Source: Candidatus Kaiserbacteria bacterium RIFCSPHIGHO2_02_FULL_54_11b
GTDB lineage: Bacteria; Patescibacteriota; Minisyncoccia; Phycocordibacterales; UBA2100
DNA length: 12,182 nt
Direction of reading: 5' to 3'
NCBI GenBank assembly: GCA_001781275.1
Contig: MFLH01000029.1
Location: forward strand, 5,941 to 18,122
Positions 5,543 through 11,036 of this stretch are shown piece by piece; within the stretch, counting starts at the first letter, position 1; every line of letters begins with the position of its first letter. The notes under the pieces were generated by a model. It did not search any database and had not been told where the DNA came from. It saw nothing but the letters and a program-made list of their open reading frames with translations. A program made the translations under genes and the position numbers.

Positions 5543-6511
5543 ATGGCACGGCTCTCTGTCGGTATTTTGCGTGGTGGGACTTCGAGCGAATATGACCTCT
5601 CGCTGAAGTCGGGTGCAGCGATGCTTGCGGCACTTTCTCCTGATCGGTACGACGCGCGCGATATTTTTATCGACAAGCGTGGATACTGGCATTTGCGCGG
5701 CGCTCCGGTAGACGCCGCGCGCGCACTCGCGCAGATCGATGTCGTATTAAACGCGCTTCACGGCGGTGTGGGCGAGGACGGCACCGTACAACGCATCCTA
5801 GACCGCGCCGGTGTCCCGTATGCAGGTGCGCGGCCGCAGGCAGCAGCACTTTCACTCAATAAAATACGTGCGCGCGAAGTCTTGCAACAGGCGGGCGTCC
5901 GTATGCCGCATGCCGTTTCCTTTAATCTCGGAAATGAGCTTACAACTGGAGAGATGGCACGTCTGGTTTTCGAACAATTCGGTCCACCCTATATCGTCAA
6001 ACCTGCACAGGAAGGTGCCTCGACCGGCGTCACGCTGGCGATGAGCCTCATCGAGCTTCCCGACGTGCTTGGAGATGTCTTGGATGCATTTGGTGCCGCG
6101 CTCGTTGAAGAATACATCCGCGGAGAGGAGGCGAGTGTTGGTGTTATCGAAGATTTTCGAAATGAAGAACTATACGTTCTTCCGCCCGCGCACGTAATTC
6201 TCCCCGAGGACCTGCGTTTCTTGGAACCTGACTATCATCGAGAGGGGAATCTGCGCCACAACGTCCCGAGTAATTTTTCGGATAGTCAAAAGCGCGCCAT
6301 CGCCGAGCTCGCGCGCGCGGCACATCGCGCACTCGGTCTTTCGCATTTTTCGCGGGCCGATATTATCACCACACCTCGTGCAGCGTACCTTCTGGAAGTA
6401 AATGCCATCCCCGGCCTCTATCCGAGCGCATCATTTCCGCACATGCTTGAAAGCGTCGGATCTTCCGTGCGCGAGTTTCTGGAACACGCTATCCACCTAG
6501 CTCGCAGATAA
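5543..6511 (+). CDS. ddl: D-alanine--D-alanine ligase-like ATP-grasp enzyme
   Basis: This family joins two D-alanines using ATP for peptidoglycan precursor synthesis in the cytoplasm. At 322 residues it has normal length. Visible motifs are GILRGGTSSEYDLS (E16 is the expected N-terminal acid), HGGVGEDGT (73-81), the ATP-binding VKPAQEGASTGV (152-163), RADI (271-274) and LEVNAIPGL (284-292). Two points are atypical. The usual EGSSVG reads EGASTG, putting Ala159 where the catalytic-triad serine normally stands (Ser160 remains). The substrate-capping omega-loop region around 225-245 (FLEPDYHREGNLRH) differs from the common YDYEAKY pattern. The second substrate could therefore differ from D-Ala, but the CPR version of the enzyme may simply be divergent. 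The start at 5543 follows from the leaderless -10 box; an ATG at 5513 lies inside the terminator hairpin. Confidence 0.85.
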   Translation: MARLSVGILRGGTSSEYDLSLKSGAAMLAALSPDRYDARDIFIDKRGYWHLRGAPVDAARALAQIDVVLNALHGGVGEDGTVQRILDRAGVPYAGARPQAAALSLNKIRAREVLQQAGVRMPHAVSFNLGNELTTGEMARLVFEQFGPPYIVKPAQEGASTGVTLAMSLIELPDVLGDVLDAFGAALVEEYIRGEEASVGVIEDFRNEELYVLPPAHVILPEDLRFLEPDYHREGNLRHNVPSNFSDSQKRAIAELARAAHRALGLSHFSRADIITTPRAAYLLEVNAIPGLYPSASFPHMLESVGSSVREFLEHAIHLARR

Positions 6512-6519
6512 GTTTTCCT

Positions 6520-7158
6520 ATGGGTCTTGAGCCAAAACATAGTCCTCGAAGGCCAGACGCTGAAAAAACGTCGCTTGCCCAGGAGGTCAAATGGAACGAG
6601 GAAATGAATGCATACCAGCAGCATCTTGATGAACTCAAGCTAACGCCGGAGGATTTAAAAAAGAAAATCTTGGATGTAGGCGCAGACTTCGGTTATTTTG
6701 CTGAAGTCGCAAAACGGAATGGATATGACAATATCTATAGTATTGATATTGAATATCCGGCAGACATGTATCATCTGGATGCCGATATTGGTTTAGGAGC
6801 AGAAAAACTTGCCGTCGCTGACGCCTTTCAGTTACCTTTTAAAGATAAAACGTTTGACATGGCCATCTCATTTTGTGCGATGCCCAACATCGCCGGCGGC
6901 GAGAACCCTATTGATTACAGAAATCGTGTTAAGAAAGTCTGTCAGGAAATGCTTCGGGTTGTCAAAGTGAACGGTGAAATACGCATGGCACGAGTTGTTT
7001 CGTGGGAGGATCCAACTGATAAGCGTGAACGTGCCACGCAAATCAAAAAGGTACTCGAGTGGTTCAATAAATCACGACACTTCGAAGTCACTGTCGACCC
7101 AACGGGTGAGATGGATGGACATCCGTCGCATCTAATCCGCATCAAGAAATTGTCGTAA
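6520..7158 (+). CDS. Class I SAM-dependent methyltransferase
   Basis: A protein of 212 residues with the Rossmann-type SAM fold. Motif I is KKILDVGADFGYF (about 48-60), the acidic residue ending strand 2 is D76 in IYSIDIE, DAFQLPFKDKTFDMAIS (about 101-117) is the motif II/III region, and EMLRVVKVNGEI resembles the post-motif strand of small-molecule methyltransferases. The substrate cannot be told; there is no extra recognition domain. It begins 8 nt after the ddl-like stop and may be co-transcribed. The start is uncertain: ATG 6520 has no Shine-Dalgarno, while in-frame ATG 6604 lies 17 nt after an AGGAGG at 6581-6586 and would drop the first 28 polar residues without touching the fold. Codons look more AT-rich than in its neighbours. 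It converges on the tRNA gene. Confidence 0.82.
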   Translation: MGLEPKHSPRRPDAEKTSLAQEVKWNEEMNAYQQHLDELKLTPEDLKKKILDVGADFGYFAEVAKRNGYDNIYSIDIEYPADMYHLDADIGLGAEKLAVADAFQLPFKDKTFDMAISFCAMPNIAGGENPIDYRNRVKKVCQEMLRVVKVNGEIRMARVVSWEDPTDKRERATQIKKVLEWFNKSRHFEVTVDPTGEMDGHPSHLIRIKKLS

Positions 7159-7178
7159 GGGCAGACCAACACTGTGTG

Positions 7179-7250
7179 TGGACCAGCGGGGGATCGAACC
7201 CCGGACCTCCTCATTGCAAATGAGGCATTCTACCACTGAACTACTGGCCC
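7179..7250 (-). tRNA. tRNA-Ala (anticodon UGC)
   Basis: The minus-strand cloverleaf of 72 nt closes fully. The acceptor GGGCCAG pairs with CTGGTCC, including the G3-U70 wobble that identifies alanine tRNAs. The D arm is GTTC/GAAT, the anticodon stem CCTCA/TGAGG with loop TTTGCAA gives anticodon TGC, and the T stem is CGGGG/CCCCG with loop TTCGATC. The discriminator base is A73. The 3' CCA is not encoded (genome continues CACAC), so it must be added enzymatically. Confidence 0.97.
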
Positions 7251-7259
7251 TCGAGTGAA

Positions 7260-7288
7260 GTTATAGCAGATAATCAGGCATTTCAAAA
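7260..7288 (-). promoter_or_regulatory. Probable tRNA-Ala promoter
   Basis: On the minus strand TATAAC (7265-7260) ends 9 nt before the tRNA 5' end. TTTTGA lies 17 nt further up (7288-7283), or alternatively TTGAAA with a 15-nt spacer. The -10 is good, the -35 weak. Confidence 0.5.
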
Positions 7289-7337
7289 CTATTCACACAT
7301 CTGGTAAGCTCTATGTCTGGACACGTCTCGAATCGTT

Positions 7338-9599
7338 ATGGAAACAGAAACACCCATCAAAAATCTACACGAACACCTCGCCTCTCTCGCAGCAGAAAGC
7401 CCTCAGAAGATTGCGCTTGTTGCGATCGATGAGAAGGGGAACGTTACGGAAAAGATTACCTATGCTGAATTGCTTGAAAAAATAGGAGCGGCGGCGGCGG
7501 AGTTGAAGAGTCTCGGGCTCGAGAAGGGGGATAGGATAGCGCTCGCATTTCGGAATTCGCCGGCGCTTTTGATATGGAGCTGGGCTGCTTGGGCAACGGG
7601 AATCGTGACGGTACCGATGGATACGAAGCGTGATACACCTGAGCTGTATGAGTACAAAATTAACCTCAACAAAGCAAAAGTACTTATTCTCGAGCGCGGT
7701 ATCCAGACGAACAAGCTCCCCGGCGTGCGTATCAAAGTGCACACGGAATTCAAGGTAGCGTCTGCTGCAAACGTTGTATGGGAGAAAGGACTATCGAACC
7801 AAGCCCTCGTCCTCTTTACCTCTGGCACGACTGGCCATCCAAAAGGAGCGATGCTTTCACTCGAGAATCTCATCATCAATGCAGATGGTATTCGGGAATG
7901 GCTGCGCATCACGTCCGAAGATACGTTCCTCGTGAACTTGCCACTTCACCACATCAATTCAACTACCTTTTGCCTCTCGACGCTTCTCGCTGGCGGTACG
8001 ATCGCAATTCCGCCCAACTATTCCAACTCGCACTTCTGGGCGCAGATGGCGAAAACAAAGGCGACCATCACGTCCATCGTACAATCCATACTCTTCGACC
8101 AATTGAGTCGGGAGAAAGAATATGCAATGGTCAAAGATACGGTGAAGCTCAATAGGATCCAGATCGGTTCCGCACCCGTCATCGCGCAAACGGTGCAGGA
8201 ATTCATGAGGAAATTTGGCATTTCGCTCTACCAAGGATACGGCCATACAGAAACAGCGCTCCGCGTAACCGGTGTTCCCATGGACATCCCAAAAAGTCTC
8301 TATGAGCAGCTTATCGAAGAAAACTCTATTGGTGTGCCGATGAAGTGGGCAGACGTTCAGGTCTCGGATGAAAACGGGAAGTTCTTGAACGAGGGCGAAG
8401 ACGGCGAACTCGTTGTGAAAGGTCCCGCAGTCATGGAAGGCTACCTCGGCCGCGAGCCTGCATTCCGCGACGGGTACTTCCTCACGGGAGACGTCGGCCG
8501 CTTTAAAATCATCGAAGGAAGAAGGTATTTTTACCTCACAGGCCGCAAGAAGGAGATTATTATCAAAGGCGGCGTGAATATCTCTCCCGTCGCTGTCGAG
8601 AACGCGCTCAAGAAAATCTCCCCTGATATTGAGCAGGTGCACGTCGTCGCTGTCGCAGACGAGCGCTACGGAGAAGAGGCCGGCGCTGTCATCTCGTGGA
8701 AAGAAGGCACCCATTCGACAAGCTCAGGGCAGGTTGATGAAGAGCGCGCCAAGCGGCAACTTAAGACCGCGCTTCTCCTCGGTTCGAAGTACTTGAGTGC
8801 CTACGAAACGCCTAAATACATTACCTCACTTCCGGTAAGCGAGCTTCCAATGACTTCGACAGGCAAAGTGCAGCGAAGCATTTTGAAAACACAACTGCCG
8901 TACGAGCGATTTGAATCAATATACGGGGTGCTCAAGACACCCGACTATCGCTTTACTGTCTTGCACAGGGGTTCGCGCTGGGACGCTGCTTCGTATGAAT
9001 TGCACAAGCAATGCTGGGGCGAGCTTGCCGGCACACAAGAGCAGTACGAAAAAGGCGGTGCGAAGCAGGTCATCATTCTCGCCGCGAAGCCCGATGATTC
9101 ACTTGCAGGACAGATCGCCCTTATTCGCACCAGCCTTTCGGAAAAGGACATCTTGAACAAAAAATACGACGAGCTGCTCTCCGGTGCATTCGATCGCGAC
9201 GGCGACTCGCTGGTCTGCGTCTCTATCTGCAGCGCGAATTACAAAGAGAAACCAATTCCGGAAGTTTCTAAAGTCCCCACGCCTGAAGAAGTCGCCGCGT
9301 ACCTCGAAGCCGGCAATGACCCCGTCATGACATTCCACCAGAAGGCCAAGGGCGGGCTTTTTGAAGGGGCGCGACTCGTCGGCGTGATTCCAAACGGAAG
9401 ACCGAAAGACAAGACCTCGCTCGGATACAACATGCTTTTGAAATATCCGGAGCCTGAAAACATCGTTATCACCGAAGGGGCGCCTATTTCAAATCAACTC
9501 ATCGAAGTCGTCCTCTTGCTCGCGCAGGACCTCGGTATCAAAAATGTCTACGCCTACTCACGTCCCGGCGGCCTCGCCTCGTACTTATCCACACATTGA
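7338..9599 (+). CDS. Acyl-CoA synthetase / AMP-forming ligase fused to a GNAT-like C-terminal region
   Basis: A protein of 753 residues. The first ~525 form an ANL-superfamily adenylating enzyme, which activates a carboxylic acid as acyl-AMP and usually passes it to CoA or a carrier: P-loop LFTSGTTGHPKGAM (159-172), YQGYGHTETALR (298-309), TGD (383-385), RKKEIIIKGGVNISP (403-417), and the C-terminal catalytic Lys510 in TSTGKVQRS. Residues ~535-753 form a further domain with TVLHRGSRWDAASYELH, AGQIALIRTSL, FHQKAKGGLFEGARLVGVIP and LGYNMLLKYP. I read these as GNAT-acyltransferase-like, tentatively. The fusion suggests the activated acyl group is handed to an amine within one protein. An in-frame repeat-like word adds HSTSSGQ at 459-465, between motifs A8 and A10. 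No Shine-Dalgarno or clear promoter precedes the ATG. The substrate is unknown. Confidence 0.85.
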   Translation: METETPIKNLHEHLASLAAESPQKIALVAIDEKGNVTEKITYAELLEKIGAAAAELKSLGLEKGDRIALAFRNSPALLIWSWAAWATGIVTVPMDTKRDTPELYEYKINLNKAKVLILERGIQTNKLPGVRIKVHTEFKVASAANVVWEKGLSNQALVLFTSGTTGHPKGAMLSLENLIINADGIREWLRITSEDTFLVNLPLHHINSTTFCLSTLLAGGTIAIPPNYSNSHFWAQMAKTKATITSIVQSILFDQLSREKEYAMVKDTVKLNRIQIGSAPVIAQTVQEFMRKFGISLYQGYGHTETALRVTGVPMDIPKSLYEQLIEENSIGVPMKWADVQVSDENGKFLNEGEDGELVVKGPAVMEGYLGREPAFRDGYFLTGDVGRFKIIEGRRYFYLTGRKKEIIIKGGVNISPVAVENALKKISPDIEQVHVVAVADERYGEEAGAVISWKEGTHSTSSGQVDEERAKRQLKTALLLGSKYLSAYETPKYITSLPVSELPMTSTGKVQRSILKTQLPYERFESIYGVLKTPDYRFTVLHRGSRWDAASYELHKQCWGELAGTQEQYEKGGAKQVIILAAKPDDSLAGQIALIRTSLSEKDILNKKYDELLSGAFDRDGDSLVCVSICSANYKEKPIPEVSKVPTPEEVAAYLEAGNDPVMTFHQKAKGGLFEGARLVGVIPNGRPKDKTSLGYNMLLKYPEPENIVITEGAPISNQLIEVVLLLAQDLGIKNVYAYSRPGGLASYLSTH
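8710..8734. repeat. Dispersed-repeat-like word inside the acyl-CoA synthetase gene
   Basis: The core TTCGACAAGCTCAGGG (8714-8729), bounded by CCC and GGG, encodes HSTSSGQ in a surface loop of the synthetase. From memory, this word (reverse complement CCCTGAGCTTGTCGAA) is a very common dispersed palindrome-type repeat in many bacterial and CPR assemblies. The element is seen here once, so the repeat call depends on outside knowledge. Confidence 0.5.
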
Positions 9600-9623
9600 C
9601 TCGAATAATCCATTTAGTACACT
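9596..9623 (+). promoter_or_regulatory. Promoter TTGACT-N16-TACACT of the 93-residue gene
   Basis: TTGACT (9596-9601) contains the TGA stop of the synthetase gene (9597-9599). TACACT follows after 16 nt (9618-9623). The leader to the ATG at 9693 is about 63 nt and contains a small inverted repeat, CAGCT...AGCTG, near 9645-9662. Confidence 0.65.
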
Positions 9624-9692
9624 GGAAGTACTTGCTCCTTCATCAGCTGAATAATTAGCTGTTGAACACTCCCAACCAGAGAGGAGTCCATC

Positions 9693-9974
9693 ATGTGCAT
9701 TAAGCATCTGCGCCGATACCTGCTACAAGGAGTCAGCTCCCCGTCCGACTTCGAGGCGTTTTGCGTCCGTTTCGGTGCAAGGAAAATCGGCGGGAGCCGC
9801 GATGAGCAGAACTCTTTTGAGACACTGTTCAAAGCTAAGGCTCGCCAATGTGGCATGTCATCGGTGATCGCTGAAGACTACCTCGCTTCAATGCGAGGAG
9901 ATGGCGCCCAGCGCTCGTCCGGCGGTGTCGATGACACCGGCTTCGAGGGGGCATTGCTTCCCAGCAGAGCCTGA
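9693..9974 (+). CDS. Orphan 93-residue protein of unknown function
   Basis: The frame starts at an ATG 6 nt after AGGAG (9682-9686) and has its own promoter, which supports a real gene. The first ~65 residues look alpha-helical and charged (MCIKHLRRYLLQG, SFETLFKAKARQCG, AEDYLASMRG). The last ~25 are low in structure (RSSGGVDDTG). There are cysteines at 2, 24 and 53 but no metal-binding pattern, and no membrane span or signal peptide. I recognise no family. Near the 3' end, CGGTGTC-GAT-GACACCG (9923-9939) is a 7-bp hairpin inside the coding region. Confidence 0.6.
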   Translation: MCIKHLRRYLLQGVSSPSDFEAFCVRFGARKIGGSRDEQNSFETLFKAKARQCGMSSVIAEDYLASMRGDGAQRSSGGVDDTGFEGALLPSRA

Positions 9975-10080
9975 CGCTGTACTCACGTCTACTTGAGTAC
10001 GCCGCTATCGCAATAACGGGTTACACCGTCGGTTATCGTGATACTTATTCCTTTCTTGTTCTTTTTGCTCTTTCTTCTCG

Positions 10081-10127
10081 CCACTTACCTATATATCTCT
10101 TTTGATATATAGGTAAGTGGCATTTTT
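10081..10127 (+). terminator. Strong intrinsic terminator, 17-bp perfect stem
   Basis: CCACTTACCTATATATC (10081-10097), loop TCTTTT, and GATATATAGGTAAGTGG (10104-10120) pair without mismatch, followed by CATTTTTTTA. The stem is unusually long and AT-rich in its inner half. It would terminate read-through from the 93-residue gene. Confidence 0.85.
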
Positions 10128-10205
10128 TTATCCTCTGGTCGTTCTTGACAACTCTTCATGATGCGGGCATCATGGCGGGGAATGTAAGTTTTCCACTTTA
10201 TTTAC

Positions 10206-10233
10206 TTGCTGTGGAAAGGTTGGTTTACATTAT
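10206..10233 (+). promoter_or_regulatory. Possible RRM gene promoter
   Basis: TTGCTG (10206-10211), 16 nt, then CATTAT (10228-10233), in an AT-rich stretch. AGAGGAAA (10237-10244) follows, but it is 15 nt before the ATG, too far for an ideal Shine-Dalgarno. A weak assignment; a start further upstream with a longer structured leader is equally possible. Confidence 0.3.
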
Positions 10234-10259
10234 TTTAGAGGAAACATACACAAAGAATC

Positions 10260-10610
10260 ATGGCTAAGAAGCTATACGTCGGCGGGCTGCCCTACAGCAC
10301 GACCGATGCGGAGCTCAAGGACGCTTTTGCGCAAGCAGGGGCCGTCGAGTCTGCTGTCATCATCATGGATAAGATGAGCGGCCGCTCGAAAGGTTTCGGC
10401 TTCGTCGAAATGGCATCTGATGAGGATGCACAGAAGGCGATTGAGATGTGGAATGGGAAGGACTTCGGCGGACGCGCGCTCACGGTAAATGAGGCACGCC
10501 CGATGGAAGACCGACCTCGACGCGATTTTCGTAGCGGCGGCGGCAATGACCGCGGCGGCTACGGTGGCGGACGAGGAGGCAACGGAGGTGGAGGCGGCAG
10601 AAGCTGGTAA
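10260..10610 (+). CDS. RRM-domain RNA-binding protein with Gly/Arg-rich tail
   Basis: A protein of 116 residues. One complete RNA recognition motif spans 4-82, with RNP2 LYVGGL (5-10) and RNP1 KGFGFVEM (44-51), whose aromatic residues stack on single-stranded RNA. Residues 85-116 form a low-complexity tail of glycine with interspersed arginine (RRDFRSGGG, GGYGGGRGG, ending GGGRSW). This is the architecture of cyanobacterial Rbp proteins and eukaryotic glycine-rich RNA-binding proteins, which act as RNA chaperones and are often cold-induced. The leader upstream can form hairpins, compatible with post-transcriptional control. MAKKLYVGGLPYSTTDAELK is the typical bacterial start. An intrinsic terminator follows 15 nt after the stop. 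Confidence 0.94.
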   Translation: MAKKLYVGGLPYSTTDAELKDAFAQAGAVESAVIIMDKMSGRSKGFGFVEMASDEDAQKAIEMWNGKDFGGRALTVNEARPMEDRPRRDFRSGGGNDRGGYGGGRGGNGGGGGRSW

Positions 10611-10625
10611 TCCCCTTTGAGTTTT

Positions 10626-10652
10626 AAACAGCCCCGCAATGCGGGGCTGTTT
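10626..10652 (+). terminator. Intrinsic terminator after the RRM gene
   Basis: AAACAGCCCCGC (10626-10637) and GCGGGGCTGTTT (10641-10652) form a perfect 12-bp stem with an AAT loop; the Ts of the 3' arm provide the U tract. The -10 box of the next gene starts 5 nt later, so terminator and promoter abut as at 5498-5536. Confidence 0.9.
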
Positions 10653-10656
10653 GCCG

Positions 10657-10662
10657 TATAAT
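10657..10662 (+). promoter_or_regulatory. -10 box of leaderless promoter for the 121-residue membrane protein
   Basis: A consensus TATAAT ends exactly 6 nt before the ATG at 10669. There is no Shine-Dalgarno, and the -35 position falls in the preceding terminator hairpin and shows no consensus. Confidence 0.75.
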
Positions 10663-10668
10663 GCTGCT

Positions 10669-11034
10669 ATGAAATACGGAGCACTCCTCGGCTGGGGTAT
10701 TTGTATCTATGCAGTGATGATGCTCGCGTGGTCGGGTCTCGTCATCTACGGATTGGCTGGCACGCTCGTAGCTCGCATCCTTGTACTCTGCGTACTCATC
10801 ATCGTGACAACGATCGCAGCCCGTTCCCTCCGATATCACTCGTGGAAAGACATCCTTCCGTATTCGATCGCTTGGGCGCTTATGATGGGGCTCCTCGACG
10901 CAGTCTACACCGTACCCTACTCAAATTGGACGATCTATGCAGATTGGAATTTGTGGGTGGGATACAGCTTGGTCGCGATCGTGCCGCTTCTGACGCCGTT
11001 TTTGCGCCCACTTCCCACAGGCCATCAGACGTAA
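10669..11034 (+). CDS. Four-helix integral membrane protein, unknown function
   Basis: A protein of 121 residues dominated by hydrophobic segments at about 5-30, 33-52, 62-80 and 95-113, separated by short polar turns (RSLRYHSWKD; VPYSNWTIYADWN). There is no cleavable signal peptide and no catalytic motif I can name. The start is fixed by the TATAAT box 6 nt upstream; an ATG at 10639 lies inside the terminator hairpin. Its stop is 2 nt before the next ATG, so it is probably co-transcribed and translationally coupled with the transporter-like gene, and the two may work together at the membrane. Confidence 0.85.
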   Translation: MKYGALLGWGICIYAVMMLAWSGLVIYGLAGTLVARILVLCVLIIVTTIAARSLRYHSWKDILPYSIAWALMMGLLDAVYTVPYSNWTIYADWNLWVGYSLVAIVPLLTPFLRPLPTGHQT

Positions 11035-11036
11035 CT

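Larger units (their letters stand above)
9975..10259. other. Hairpin-rich intergenic region (285 nt) between the 93-residue gene and the RRM gene
   Basis: No coding region is supported. In order: a hairpin GTACTCA/TGAGTAC (9979-10000); an imperfect stem TATCGCAATAAC/GTTATCGTGATA (about 10007-10044); a pyrimidine-rich stretch (10045-10080); a strong 17-bp hairpin (10081-10120) with T run; a hairpin CATGATG/CATCATG (10157-10174); and TTTCCAC (10190-10196) pairing with GTGGAAA (10211-10217) shortly before the RRM start. The second half is probably the regulatory leader of the RRM gene. Confidence 0.6.

Noticed and set aside
7959..8714. 251-codon open frame on the minus strand inside the acyl-CoA synthetase gene
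   Set aside because: It is antisense to a strongly motif-supported protein, has no recognisable domain or start signals, and is explained by codon bias of the sense gene.
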